A stretch of DNA of 64,000 bases from Candidatus Kryptonium thompsonii. GTDB lineage: Bacteria; Bacteroidota; Ignavibacteria; Kryptoniales; Kryptoniaceae. The stretch is taken from positions 251,001-315,000 of the forward strand of contig LDXX01000004.1 of the NCBI GenBank assembly GCA_001442925.1, given 5' to 3'. Below are positions 23,516-32,763 of this stretch, in pieces; the first letter of the stretch is position 1; every line of letters starts with the position of its first letter. The position numbers were made by a program, and so were the translations under genes. Under the pieces are notes generated by a model. That model did not search any database and was not told the DNA's origin. It was given only the letters and a program-made list of their open reading frames with translations.

Positions 23516-25209
23516 CGAGTTTTTAAAGTCTCTTTAATTTTAACATACTTACTTTTGAGAAAGTTATTTGAATGGAAAATTAAGTTTTCGACAAAGTGTG
23601 AAAACCAAAAGTCTCGGTTATGTTCACCTGGGTAAATTTTAAACTCATGTTTTACTCCTTTGCTTTTTAATATCTCGTGCATCTTCAGGTTAGAATCTTT
23701 CAACCAGTCTTTATCGCCGACATAAAAGAATATGTTCAAACTATCAAAGTGCTGTGGTGTTAACTCCTGTGCAATTGATGTTGGCTGAATCGAATACCAA
23801 TAAATTGAATCTCCGTTGTGGATATGTTTTTTATCTTTAACCCTTTCAAACGGAATCTCCAGCGCCCCCATCATACTTCCGATTGAGATAAATTTATCAA
23901 AATACTTAAATCCAAGAAGCATTGAGCCAAATCCACCCATTGAAACTCCATCAATCGCTCTTGTCTCACGATGTGGTATCGTCCGAAATGTTGCATCAAC
24001 ATAATTGATTAAGTCATCAACGATATATTGCTCATACATCCTTTTCCTATGTTTTGAATTTGCGTAAAAGGAAGAATCCGCATCGGGCATGATGATTATC
24101 ATTTCGACAATTTTGCCAATTTTTATCAAGCTGTCCACTACAGAATTTATATTGTCATATTTCCAAGATTCGTCGCTTCCGCCGTAGCCATGTAAAAGGT
24201 ATAGCACGGGATAGCGTTTCTTTATATCAATATCATAGCTTGGGGGAAGATAAACATAAAAATATCTCTCTTCTTGAAGCCATCGTGAGAAAAATCCAAC
24301 TCGGAAGAATCTGCTGTTGTTCCCAATTTCAAGCAAAGAGCCGTTTTCAAACTTAAAGTATCTTATTTGTTCGTCGCTAAATTTTAAAACACCCGCTGTA
24401 TCTTTTATCAATCTGACATAATCAGCGATTAAAATACTGTCGTTTTCGGGAGAATGATAGACTTTAAAATCGACATAATCAATCGAATATCTATTATCAG
24501 TTAGAAAGCTGCTTATCTGATTTAAATCCCTTTTCCAGAGTGTATATGTTTTTTCGTTTTCTCTAAATTTTAGGCTTAAAAAAGCAAGATATGAGGATAG
24601 ATTACCCCTTGTGAGAAGCGAATCCATCATTTTAACAGTTAAGAAAACTGCATTGTATTCATCTTGACTTGCGAACTTTTTCTTTTCATTTTTCATTTGC
24701 CATAGTTCATCTCTTGAGACTATCAAAGTTGGACCTTCGTAAATTCCACCGCCAAGCCCAAGATCTTCAACCCTTACTGCTATGACATTATCGTTGTCAT
24801 ATTTTATTAGGTCGTTGGGAATGAAATAAATTCTTTCAAAGGTCCAACCCCTTGTGCTTCCAATTAACTCACCATTGAAATAAACCTTGTCGTTATCATC
24901 AATTTTACCGAGATAGAGATAAAGTTTTTTGTTTTTAAATTGTGATGGTATTTTGACATGTTTTCTATACCATGCAACTCCGTCAAAGTTGTACCCTTGC
25001 TTTTCCCATTGAGATGGAACTACAATTTCAACCCAGCCAAATTCATCAATTTTTTCTTCGCTCCAATTTTCAGCGTCACCAATTCTGAAGAGCCATTTAC
25101 CTGATAATTCTATTTTTTCAGCTGAGTGTCCGTTATCTATTTTTTGTTTTGTATTTCCACCACAGCCCCAAAGAAATAAAATGAGCAACGATGTGAGAAA
25201 AATTTTCAT
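23512..25209 (-). CDS. Lipoprotein esterase (esterase-D-like) with a beta-galactosidase-like N-terminal domain
   Basis: 565 residues. The lipobox LWGC gives lipidated C16. Residues 35-165 are a GH2-type sugar-binding jelly-roll (LSGKWLFRIGDAENW, WYRKHVKIP, VYFNGELIG, VIAVRVEDLG). Residues about 300-560 are an alpha/beta hydrolase like feruloyl/acetyl-xylan esterases: LLHGYGG (338-344), G421-V-S423-M-G425 with nucleophile S423, GDKDW with D499/D501, and H530 in GEHNRD. A 130-residue middle segment is unrecognised. Probably de-esterifies a carbohydrate at the cell surface, in step with the glycosidase encoded next to it. Confidence 0.85.
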   Translation of the reverse strand: MKIFLTSLLILFLWGCGGNTKQKIDNGHSAEKIELSGKWLFRIGDAENWSEEKIDEFGWVEIVVPSQWEKQGYNFDGVAWYRKHVKIPSQFKNKKLYLYLGKIDDNDKVYFNGELIGSTRGWTFERIYFIPNDLIKYDNDNVIAVRVEDLGLGGGIYEGPTLIVSRDELWQMKNEKKKFASQDEYNAVFLTVKMMDSLLTRGNLSSYLAFLSLKFRENEKTYTLWKRDLNQISSFLTDNRYSIDYVDFKVYHSPENDSILIADYVRLIKDTAGVLKFSDEQIRYFKFENGSLLEIGNNSRFFRVGFFSRWLQEERYFYVYLPPSYDIDIKKRYPVLYLLHGYGGSDESWKYDNINSVVDSLIKIGKIVEMIIIMPDADSSFYANSKHRKRMYEQYIVDDLINYVDATFRTIPHRETRAIDGVSMGGFGSMLLGFKYFDKFISIGSMMGALEIPFERVKDKKHIHNGDSIYWYSIQPTSIAQELTPQHFDSLNIFFYVGDKDWLKDSNLKMHEILKSKGVKHEFKIYPGEHNRDFWFSHFVENLIFHSNNFLKSKYVKIKETLKTR

Positions 25210-25211
25210 TT

Positions 25212-26030
25212 CTAAATCTTGCCTTGTTTTATTTTTCTAATTATTTCCTTGATCAATAGTGAAAATTCATTTTTAACTTTTTGTGCAGCTTCTGTGACTT
25301 CTTCATGTGAAAGTTTAGTTGGGCTTATTCCAGCTGCGTAATTCGTAATACATGAAATTCCCAAAACTTTCATACCTAAATAATTTGCGGTTATAACTTC
25401 TGGCACTGTTGACATTCCAACAGCATCTGCTCCAATTTTTCTAAGCATATTGACTTCCGCGGGGGTTTCGTAATTTGGACCGCGGACGCCACAGTAAATT
25501 CCTTCGCGAATCGGGAGTTTAAGTTCAATGCCTGTTTCAATTGCGAGTTTTTTAAGGTTTTCATCGTAAGCTGGTTTGTTGAACCTGTTTATATTTGGTG
25601 AAAAGATTTTAAGCGGATTTAAGAACATGAAGTTTATATGATCAGCAATTACCATTAAATCGCCAGGTTTAAAATTTTTGTTTAACCCGCCCGATGCATT
25701 TGTGATTATTAAAATCTTAACTCCAAGTTCATAAGCTACGACAACTGGGTAAACAACTTTTTCAATTTTTCCCGATTCATAAAAGTGAATCCTACCTTGA
25801 AATCCGAGGACATTTGCATTGTTTATTTCCCCAAAAACCAAATTTCCTGCATGCCCCTCAACAGTTGGAAGTGGATAGTTAGGTATATCGCTTGTTTTAA
25901 TTTTTATTTTGTTTTCAAACTCCTCAGCGATATCGCCGAGTCCGGAACCAAGGATTATCGCTATTTCAGGTTGGAAATTGTTTATAACTTTTCTGATGTA
26001 TTTTACACTTTCTTCTACTCCCTCAACCAT
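25212..26030 (-). CDS. Purine nucleoside phosphorylase, copy 1
   Basis: 272 residues of the trimeric PNP family: ILGSGLGDIAEEF with S29, H60 in VEGHAGN, NASGGLN, E188 in NYETPAE, MSTVPEVI, and N230 in SCITNYAAG. Asn at the last position is what 6-oxopurine (inosine/guanosine) PNPs use to read the base. It splits nucleosides with phosphate. A second copy at 47446-48273 has Asp there. Two bases after the flippase-like stop, in the maf-flippase-PNP-esterase-glycosidase run. Confidence 0.93.
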   Translation of the reverse strand: MVEGVEESVKYIRKVINNFQPEIAIILGSGLGDIAEEFENKIKIKTSDIPNYPLPTVEGHAGNLVFGEINNANVLGFQGRIHFYESGKIEKVVYPVVVAYELGVKILIITNASGGLNKNFKPGDLMVIADHINFMFLNPLKIFSPNINRFNKPAYDENLKKLAIETGIELKLPIREGIYCGVRGPNYETPAEVNMLRKIGADAVGMSTVPEVITANYLGMKVLGISCITNYAAGISPTKLSHEEVTEAAQKVKNEFSLLIKEIIRKIKQGKI

Positions 26031-26032
26031 TT

Positions 26033-26968
26033 TTAAGTTTTTCTATCTTTTTTTTGAAAAATATAAAGCGAGATCAAGCCAATGGCAACCGCAAACCAAA
26101 GCGTCGCAAATCTAATTATTATGGTTATAGCAACAGCTATATCTTTTGGAATTTTATTTAAGATCAGAAGACCAGTCATACTTCCTTCTGTAAGTCCAAG
26201 TCCACCAGGTAGCATTGAGATTGCACCTGCGATCGTTGAAAATGAATAAATGAAAGTTGCAAGGTTAAGCGAAATATCAACCGAATATCCATAAGTTACG
26301 AGATAAAAACCTATACATTCAAAAAACCACGAAACAATTGTGATTAAAACTGATGGAATTAAAATCTTTGGTTCAATTAGCTCAAGCGTGCTGTTATAGG
26401 CGGTGTGAATTTTTGATGTAAATTTATCTCCGATTACTTTTTTCACTTGATCAAGTACGATGTAAAAAATTTTTTTCTTGCTGACTATGAAAATCCCACC
26501 AAGAATTACAAATCCAATGGTAAGGGTTATTTCTTTCCCGTAGTTGAAGTAAAATGAACCATACAAAGCTAATATGACAAGAGCGATAAAATCGGCTAAT
26601 CTCTCCACGACAACTATCGGAGCGGACCGAGAGATCTGAACATCATCTGTAATTTTAAGCAAATATGATTTCAAAGCTTCTCCAAATTTTCCTGGTGTGA
26701 TCGACATTGTAAGACCGCTTGTGAAGACAAGGAAACTTTTAGGCAGGGGAATTTTTATGCCAATTTTTCTTAAATAAAACTCCCAACGAAGGAAGCGAGC
26801 AATATAGTTTAAAGTTGAAAGTGTTAAGATGGGAATGATAAGAGCCCATTTAAAATGTTTTAAACTTAAAAGAAGTTTTTCAAAGTTTGCATATATTGTC
26901 ATGATGGCAAGGATTAGGATGCCAATTAAAATTGAGGTAAGGATTTTTTCGTGAAGATTTTCAATCAT
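26033..26968 (-). CDS. Flippase-like integral membrane protein (LPG synthetase transmembrane / UPF0104 family)
   Basis: 311 residues with seven to eight hydrophobic segments. SGLTMSITPGKFGEALKSYLL and APIVVVERLADFIAL, followed later by STIAGAISMLPGGLGLTEGSM, are the signature stretches of the UPF0104/AglD/MprF-N family. These are thought to flip or handle polyprenyl- or aminoacyl-lipids. No synthetase domain is attached. Overlaps maf by eight bases. Confidence 0.87.
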   Translation of the reverse strand: MIENLHEKILTSILIGILILAIMTIYANFEKLLLSLKHFKWALIIPILTLSTLNYIARFLRWEFYLRKIGIKIPLPKSFLVFTSGLTMSITPGKFGEALKSYLLKITDDVQISRSAPIVVVERLADFIALVILALYGSFYFNYGKEITLTIGFVILGGIFIVSKKKIFYIVLDQVKKVIGDKFTSKIHTAYNSTLELIEPKILIPSVLITIVSWFFECIGFYLVTYGYSVDISLNLATFIYSFSTIAGAISMLPGGLGLTEGSMTGLLILNKIPKDIAVAITIIIRFATLWFAVAIGLISLYIFQKKDRKT

Positions 26969-27548
26969 CAGATAAAAATTTTTTCATTGCAAGGTAAAAC
27001 TTTGTAAGTGGGAAGCCGACGACATTATAGAAGCAACCATTGATCCTTTCAACAAATACAGCTCCGTAATCATCTTGGATTCCGTACGCTCCAGCTTTAT
27101 CGAAGGGCGAACCAGTTGCAATGTATTGTTCAATTTCGTCATCCTCTAACTCTCTAAATTTAACATCGGTAACTTCAAAGTCGGAATAAATTTTGCTCGT
27201 TTTCGTATCCAAGATCGTGAAGCCAGTATAGACCTTGTGTGTTTTTCCCGACAATTTTTTTAACATTTGCCTTGCTTCATCAGGGTCTTTGGGTTTATTT
27301 ATGATTTCGCCATCAAGAACAACAATTGTATCTGCTGAAATTATCAGTGCATCATTGTAATTTTTTGCAACTTCAATCGCTTTTTTTCTTGAGAGTGTAA
27401 GAACATATTCCTCAGGTGAAGATGCTTGAGATAAGTTTTCCTCAATCCCACTTGGATGGACGATAAAATTTAAGCCGAGTTGTTTTAATAGATTTTGCCT
27501 TCTTGGTGATGTTGATGCAAGTACAATGGTTTTATTTATCTTTAGCAT
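26961..27548 (-). CDS. maf: Maf-family nucleotide pyrophosphatase
   Basis: 195 residues. LASTSPRRQNLLKQLGLNF at the start, ISADTIVVLDGEIINKPKD, LSGKTHKVYTG and the catalytic GAYGIQDDYGAVFVERINGC stretch are the Maf hallmarks. Maf proteins hydrolyse non-canonical or pyrimidine nucleoside triphosphates to monophosphates, and thus keep them out of nucleic acids. First gene of a tight minus-strand run after the terminator at 27573-27595. Confidence 0.95.
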   Translation of the reverse strand: MLKINKTIVLASTSPRRQNLLKQLGLNFIVHPSGIEENLSQASSPEEYVLTLSRKKAIEVAKNYNDALIISADTIVVLDGEIINKPKDPDEARQMLKKLSGKTHKVYTGFTILDTKTSKIYSDFEVTDVKFRELEDDEIEQYIATGSPFDKAGAYGIQDDYGAVFVERINGCFYNVVGFPLTKFYLAMKKFLSDD

Positions 27549-27572
27549 TTCTTGTTTCGTTTATTAATAAAA

Positions 27573-27595
27573 AATCCCGACACGAGGTCGGGATT
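27573..27595 (-). terminator. Rho-independent terminator after the FnIII-like gene
   Basis: AATCCCGAC (27573-27581) and GTCGGGATT (27587-27595) form a perfect 9-bp stem with a five-base loop. On the minus strand it is followed by a T-rich run (TTTTTATT). Confidence 0.85.
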
Positions 27596-27638
27596 AAAAT
27601 TAAAAAATAAAATCGTTAAATTCAATCGAAACCTAAAT

Positions 27639-28031
27639 TTACCTAAACATCGCTTTTATGCTTCCCCAAGTCCTTTTTACGCTTGACACTTTGTGAAGCA
27701 CAGTTATAGGACCAACATAAAATGAACCATTACTTGTCACAACTTGCAATCTGTATGCGTAGATATTGTCAGTCTGTTTAAATGCGGATGCATCAACATA
27801 TTCATAAATTGAATTGTTCCCCTTCGGATTTATCTCGGCGAGCTTGGTAAATTCATTAAGTTGATTTACGCTTCTTTCAAGTATAAATTTTTGAACCCCT
27901 GTCTCATCTGAGGTTTTCCATCTCACAATGATGTTATCATTTTGGCTCTGTGCGGTGAAATATTCAACAACCGAACCAGCCGTCGCTAACATAAAGCTTA
28001 AAGCCAGACATAAAAGAAGTGCTTTTTTCAT
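27639..28031 (-). CDS. Small secreted fibronectin-III-like protein
   Basis: 130 residues. The signal peptide (LLLCLALSFMLATAG) is followed by a single beta-sandwich domain: VVEYFTAQSQNDNIIVRWKT, KFILERSVN, YEYVDAS, IYAYRLQVVTSNGSFYVGPI. This matches the FnIII-like domains often found just before sorting tails in FCB surface proteins, here alone and with no sorting tail. The C terminus is basic (SSVKRTWGSIKAMFR). Flanked by its own promoter and terminator, so monocistronic. Confidence 0.75.
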   Translation of the reverse strand: MKKALLLCLALSFMLATAGSVVEYFTAQSQNDNIIVRWKTSDETGVQKFILERSVNQLNEFTKLAEINPKGNNSIYEYVDASAFKQTDNIYAYRLQVVTSNGSFYVGPITVLHKVSSVKRTWGSIKAMFR

Positions 28032-28066
28032 GGTTTACCTATGTTCGGTTTTATTTTTTCAATTCA

Positions 28067-28095
28067 AAGTTAATAACATTTTCAATAAAAGTCAA
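28067..28095 (-). promoter_or_regulatory. Candidate promoter of the FnIII-like gene
   Basis: On the minus strand TTGACT (28095-28090), 17 bases, TAACTT (28072-28067), 35 bases upstream of the start codon. Confidence 0.5.
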
Positions 28096-28164
28096 GTGAG
28101 CTAATTCACATTTCATTTTACTTCGCTAAAACTCATAAGGTTTTAAATTAAATTTTCATCCTAA

Positions 28165-29208
28165 TCAAAAGGGAAACCCAGTGGATTCTTTGTTTTTCTC
28201 AACGAGTTTGAGGAATGCGGAATAAACTGTTTCAACGGATAGTTCTTTCATACATATATTCCCGATTGGGCATTTTGTTAGGTTGCAGGCGATACAATCA
28301 AGGTCTTCTCTTCTCACCCATAGATGTTTTTCCCCATAGGGACCCTGTGCATAAGGGTTTGTTGGTCCATAGATGCCGAGCGTTGGTGTTCCAACGGCTG
28401 TTGCGATGTGCATTGGAGCTGAATCATTGCTTATCATAAAAGAACATCTTTTCAAAATCGAAGCCATTTGCTTTAGGTTTGTTCTGGGTGGGATTATTGG
28501 TTTTATTTCCATCATTGATGAGATTTTTTGTGCGTCTTCAAGTTCGTTTTGATTCCCCCATAGGATTAAAATCTTTGCTTTGAAATTTTTAGCTATTTCA
28601 TCTCCGAGCCTTGCAAATTTCTCAAGTCTCCATCTTTTTGTCTCCCATGTCCCGCTAGGGTTCAAGGCTACCACGACTTTCTCATTTAATTTGTTTTCAT
28701 TCCAAAATTTCTTTGCAAAATTTTCAGCATTTTCATCAATTGGCATATAAATTTCTTTGTCGATTATTTCAAGCCCTAAGGCTCTCAAAGCATCAAGATT
28801 AAATTCAACATTGTGATGAACTTCCTTTCTTGGTTTTAACTTAACATTATAAGCATAGCTCCTTCCACGAAAGGCATAGCCAACTCGATATTTAGCGCCT
28901 GTTATAAATGTGAGCAACGCAGATCTTGGATTACAAAATAGATCTATAACAAGGTCGTATTTTCTTTTTCTTAACTCGTAGAACTTTTTCAGACTATTTT
29001 TTTCTCGCTCAAAAATTATAAGTTCATCAACATATGGATTGCCTTCTATGATCTCTTTTGACGGCGGTTCTGTTAAGAAATCAATTTTCACATGTGGGAA
29101 ATTGTGTCGAAGATTTTTTAAAACAACAGTTGATAGCAAGACATCGCCAATTGCACGAAGTTTTATAACCAAAATTTTAGATATTTTTTCTTTGGGGATG
29201 TTAAGCAT
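28165..29208 (-). CDS. Glycosyltransferase family 9 (heptosyltransferase-like)
   Basis: 347 residues. KILVIKLRAIGDVLLSTVVLKNL starts the fold; NPSGTWETKRW and FMISNDSAPMHIATAVGTPTLGIYGPTNP (split over the ADP-sugar site) are the GT9 signatures. It ends with a cysteine-rich region CIACNLTKCPIGNIC, often seen in this family. It probably adds heptose or a similar sugar to the lipopolysaccharide core at the inner face of the membrane. It stands alone, with no other LPS gene nearby. Confidence 0.92.
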   Translation of the reverse strand: MLNIPKEKISKILVIKLRAIGDVLLSTVVLKNLRHNFPHVKIDFLTEPPSKEIIEGNPYVDELIIFEREKNSLKKFYELRKRKYDLVIDLFCNPRSALLTFITGAKYRVGYAFRGRSYAYNVKLKPRKEVHHNVEFNLDALRALGLEIIDKEIYMPIDENAENFAKKFWNENKLNEKVVVALNPSGTWETKRWRLEKFARLGDEIAKNFKAKILILWGNQNELEDAQKISSMMEIKPIIPPRTNLKQMASILKRCSFMISNDSAPMHIATAVGTPTLGIYGPTNPYAQGPYGEKHLWVRREDLDCIACNLTKCPIGNICMKELSVETVYSAFLKLVEKNKESTGFPF

Positions 29209-29325
29209 AATAATTTTGTTTTTTCTTTAACTTAATTAAAATTAATAACGAACGAGAAACTAATCCAAAGAAAAATCCGTCAAAAATTTTTGAATCTTGG
29301 ATTAAAAAACAAAAAAGGTAGCACC

Positions 29326-32300
29326 ATGCTTAAGCGCACGCTTCTTTTAATTCTTCTTTTATCTACCACCATAATTTTTGCCTTATCTCAAGATGAAGGT
29401 CGCCTTTTTCGTTTCCCAGCGATCTATGATTCACAAATTGTTTTCACTTATGCGGGGGACCTTTACACCGTATCTGTAAATGGGGGAATAGCAAGAAAGC
29501 TCACAACCCATAGTGGCTATGAGATGTTTCCAAGGTTTTCTCCCGATGGGAAGTATATCGCTTTCACAGCTCAATATGATGGCAACACCGAGGTTTATGT
29601 GATGCCTTCTGAGGGTGGCGTTCCGAAAAGATTAACTTATACTGCGACGCTTGAACGAGATGATGTTTCCGATAGGATGGGACCTAATAACATTGTAATG
29701 GGATGGACACCAGATGGTAAATATGTAATTTTCCGTTCAAGGATGAAAAGCTGGAATGCTTTTCAAGGAAAGCTGTATAAGGTTTCACTTGATGGTGATA
29801 TTCCCGAAGAACTGCCGTTGCCAAGGGGCGGTTTTTGTTCTTTTTCACCCGATGGTAAAAAGCTCGCCTATAATCGAGTATTTCGTGAATTTCGCACATG
29901 GAAAAGATACAGAGGTGGAATGGCTGATGATATATGGATATATGATTTTGAGACGAAAAAGACTGAAAATATAACGAATAACCCCGCATCTGATATCATA
30001 CCGATGTGGTATGGAGATAAGATTTACTTCCTTTCGGATAGGGATGAAAACAAGCGAATGAATCTTTATGTTTACGATTTGAAAACGAAGCAAACAAGAA
30101 AACTCACAAATTTCAAGGATTACGATATAAAATTTCCATCGATTGGAAAGAATGCGATCGTTTTTGAATATGGTGGATATATCTATAAGTTTGACCTGAA
30201 AACAGAAAAAGCCGAGAAAGTTCCGATTATAATAGCTGACGATATGGCAAATGGTAGAGGTGGGGTAATCAAAGTTGCTGACTTCATCACAGATTATGAT
30301 ATTTCTCCTGATGGTAAAAGGGCTTTGTTTGTCGCTCGGGGTGATATTTTCACGGTTCCCGCAAAGGAAGGTCAAACCAGAAATTTAACTTCAACTTCAG
30401 GTGTTCATGAGCGTGACGCAGTGTGGTCGCCCGATGGTAAATACATCGCTTATATTTCCGATGCATCGGGTGAGGATGAAATTTACATAATACCGCAAGA
30501 CGGAAGTGGTAAGCCGATACAGTTAACATCTGGTGAAGATACATACAAATATCACATTGTGTGGTCTCCCGACGGTAAAAAGATAATGTGGTCGGATAGA
30601 AAACTGCGATTAAGATATGTTGATGTTCAAACTAAGAAAATTAAAGATGTAGCCCAAGCAACCGCTGGAGAGATAAGACAATATTCTTGGTCGCCTGATG
30701 GTAAGTGGATTGCATATGTAAAGCCTGAAGAGGAAGGGCTCTCGAAGATTTATTTGTATTCACTTGAAAAAGACGAATCGTATGAGGTCACAGATGGTTG
30801 GTATTCCTCGTATAGTCCAGTTTTCAGCTCCGATGGAAAATATTTGATCTTTGTTTCGGATAGAGATTTTAATCCGATTTATGGGAGGACGGAATTTAAC
30901 CATGTTTATCAGGATATGGCGAGGATTTATTTGATAACTCTTTCGAAGAGCGTTGAATCGCCGTTTAAACCGACAAGCGATGAAGTTAAGGTAAGCGAGG
31001 AAACAAAACCCGCTTCTCAAGAGCAAAGCAAGAAAGAAACATCCCAAGATAAGAAAGCGGTTAATGTCGTCGTTGACCTTGATGGGATCAAGGATAGAAT
31101 AATTGGCGTGCCTATAACTCCTTCCAACTACACAAACATCGGTTATGTTTCGGATAAAATTTATTACATCAGAAGAGGATTAAAAGATGAAAAACCGTTG
31201 CTCTTGATGTATGATTTAAACGAGAAGAAGGAGACGGAAATTGGTCAGTTTAATAATTTTATCATTTCATTTGATGGAAAGAAAATGCTTGTCGTTAGAG
31301 AGAAAACATATGCTATAATAGACCTTCCAAAGTCAAAGGTTGAGTTAAAAGATAAACTCGATCTCTCTGGGCTTGAGGTAAATCTCGACAGGCGTGCTGA
31401 GTGGACGCAAATCTTTAATGAGTGTTGGAGGCAGATGAGGGAATTTTTCTATGATCCGAATTTACATGGCGTTGATTGGGAAGGTGTTAAGAAAAGATAC
31501 GAAGTTTTACTTCCGTATGTGAATCATCGGGCTGATTTGACTTATATAATCGGTGAAATGATAGGAGAGCTTAACGCAGGACATACTTATGTTGGTGGAG
31601 GAGATCTGCCGAAAATTGAGAAAACGAGAGTTGGTTTGCTGGGTGCTGAACTTGAAAGGGATAAAAAGTCAGGATATTACAGAATAAAGAAAATTTTGAA
31701 GGGACAAAATTGGGATAAAAATTTACGTTCACCTTTGACCGAGGTTGGAGTGAATGTGAAAGAGGGTTACTATATTCTTGCTGTCAATGGTAAGTCGGTC
31801 AAAGAGATGAGAAATATTTATGAGTCACTTATCAACACTGTTGATAAACAAGTTAAACTTCGTGTCAATTCTCAGCCGAAGGAAGAAGGAAGTTGGGAAG
31901 TCACAGTTGTTCCAATAGGAGATGAAACAAGACTTTACTATTACAATTGGGTTCAAAGTAATATTGAGAAAGTTGAGAAAGCAACCAATGGGAAAGTTGG
32001 TTATATTCACATCCCTGATATGGGTATTATGGGATTGAATGAATTTGTAAAGCATTTCTATCCACAACTTCGAAAGAAAGCATTGATAATTGATGTAAGA
32101 GGAAACGGCGGTGGTAATGTTTCTCCGATGATAATCGAGCGGTTGAGACGAGAAATTGCGATGGTCAGCGTCTCAAGGTATATGAGTCCAACTCCAAATC
32201 CAAGGGATATGCACTACGGACCTAAAATTTGTATAATTGATGAATTTTCCGCTTCGGATGGTGATATATTCCCATACAGATTTAAAAAGTACGGGCTTGG

Positions 32301-32592
32301 TAAACTTGTTGGGAAGAGAACTTGGGGTGGCGTCATAGGAATAAGAGGGACGCTTCCACTTGTTGATGGTGGATATCTTAATAAACCTGAATTCGCAGTT
32401 TATGGAGCAGAGGGCGAAGGATGGATAATTGAAGGATATGGCGTTGAACCTGATGTTTATGTTGATAATGATCCTGCGAAAGAGTACGAAGGGGTAGATG
32501 AACAATTGAACAAGGCAATTGAACTTATACTTGAAGAGTTAAAAACGAAAGAGAAGAAACTCCCACCAATTCCACCATATCCGAAGAAGTAA
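29326..32592 (+). CDS. Tricorn-like S41 peptidase with TolB propeller and PDZ domain
   Basis: 1088 residues from ATG 29326, which starts a good signal peptide; an upstream in-frame TTG at 29290 would add 12 non-signal residues. Two blocks of TolB/DPP-type propeller repeats (FSPDGKYIAFTAQ, WSPDGKYIAYISD, WSPDGKKIMW) fill residues 30-590. A PDZ-like segment lies near 780-850, then the S41 core: DVRGNGGGN and EFSASDGD (973-980), with S977 the probable nucleophile and D978 the oxyanion residue as in tricorn. The protein would be exported and degrade peptides. Monocistronic, ended by a strong terminator. Confidence 0.94.
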   Translation: MLKRTLLLILLLSTTIIFALSQDEGRLFRFPAIYDSQIVFTYAGDLYTVSVNGGIARKLTTHSGYEMFPRFSPDGKYIAFTAQYDGNTEVYVMPSEGGVPKRLTYTATLERDDVSDRMGPNNIVMGWTPDGKYVIFRSRMKSWNAFQGKLYKVSLDGDIPEELPLPRGGFCSFSPDGKKLAYNRVFREFRTWKRYRGGMADDIWIYDFETKKTENITNNPASDIIPMWYGDKIYFLSDRDENKRMNLYVYDLKTKQTRKLTNFKDYDIKFPSIGKNAIVFEYGGYIYKFDLKTEKAEKVPIIIADDMANGRGGVIKVADFITDYDISPDGKRALFVARGDIFTVPAKEGQTRNLTSTSGVHERDAVWSPDGKYIAYISDASGEDEIYIIPQDGSGKPIQLTSGEDTYKYHIVWSPDGKKIMWSDRKLRLRYVDVQTKKIKDVAQATAGEIRQYSWSPDGKWIAYVKPEEEGLSKIYLYSLEKDESYEVTDGWYSSYSPVFSSDGKYLIFVSDRDFNPIYGRTEFNHVYQDMARIYLITLSKSVESPFKPTSDEVKVSEETKPASQEQSKKETSQDKKAVNVVVDLDGIKDRIIGVPITPSNYTNIGYVSDKIYYIRRGLKDEKPLLLMYDLNEKKETEIGQFNNFIISFDGKKMLVVREKTYAIIDLPKSKVELKDKLDLSGLEVNLDRRAEWTQIFNECWRQMREFFYDPNLHGVDWEGVKKRYEVLLPYVNHRADLTYIIGEMIGELNAGHTYVGGGDLPKIEKTRVGLLGAELERDKKSGYYRIKKILKGQNWDKNLRSPLTEVGVNVKEGYYILAVNGKSVKEMRNIYESLINTVDKQVKLRVNSQPKEEGSWEVTVVPIGDETRLYYYNWVQSNIEKVEKATNGKVGYIHIPDMGIMGLNEFVKHFYPQLRKKALIIDVRGNGGGNVSPMIIERLRREIAMVSVSRYMSPTPNPRDMHYGPKICIIDEFSASDGDIFPYRFKKYGLGKLVGKRTWGGVIGIRGTLPLVDGGYLNKPEFAVYGAEGEGWIIEGYGVEPDVYVDNDPAKEYEGVDEQLNKAIELILEELKTKEKKLPPIPPYPKK

Positions 32593-32600
32593 AGAAACAA

Positions 32601-32630
32601 GGGGCGAGGTTTCTCGCCCCTTTTTATTTT
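32601..32630 (+). terminator. Rho-independent terminator of the tricorn-like gene
   Basis: GGGGCGAG (32601-32608), loop GTTT, CTCGCCCC (32613-32620), then TTTTTATTTT. An 8-bp GC-rich perfect stem with a textbook T tail. Confidence 0.95.
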
Positions 32631-32660
32631 AATTTCAAATTTTACAAAGAGCATTTTTTT

Positions 32661-32727
32661 CTTTATCTTTAACTTAGATAAGATGGTTGCCTTTATCCTC
32701 GCTTTTGCGGGGATTAGAGGTAAGATG
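32661..32727 (+). repeat. Two imperfect repeat units CTTTATC...TAAGATG before rtcA
   Basis: CTTTATC begins at 32661 and 32691, and TAAGATG ends at 32685 and 32727. The first unit encloses a TTATCT/AGATAA dyad; the second encloses a hairpin ATCCTCGC-TTTT-GCGGGGAT (32696-32715). The units may be remnants of a small dispersed palindromic repeat or a regulatory leader of rtcA. A GGGAGG ribosome site for rtcA lies at 32758-32763. Confidence 0.35.
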
Positions 32728-32763
32728 CGTGGGTGAAAATTAAAAATTTTTCTCACAGGGAGG

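Noticed and set aside
29290-29325. In-frame TTG start 36 bases upstream of the tricorn-like ATG
   Set aside because: It would put twelve charged residues before a normal signal peptide; ATG 29326 fits better.
29845-30375. A 176-codon antisense frame within the tricorn-like gene
   Set aside because: Mirror of the TolB repeats on the coding strand; composition is atypical and there is no start signal.
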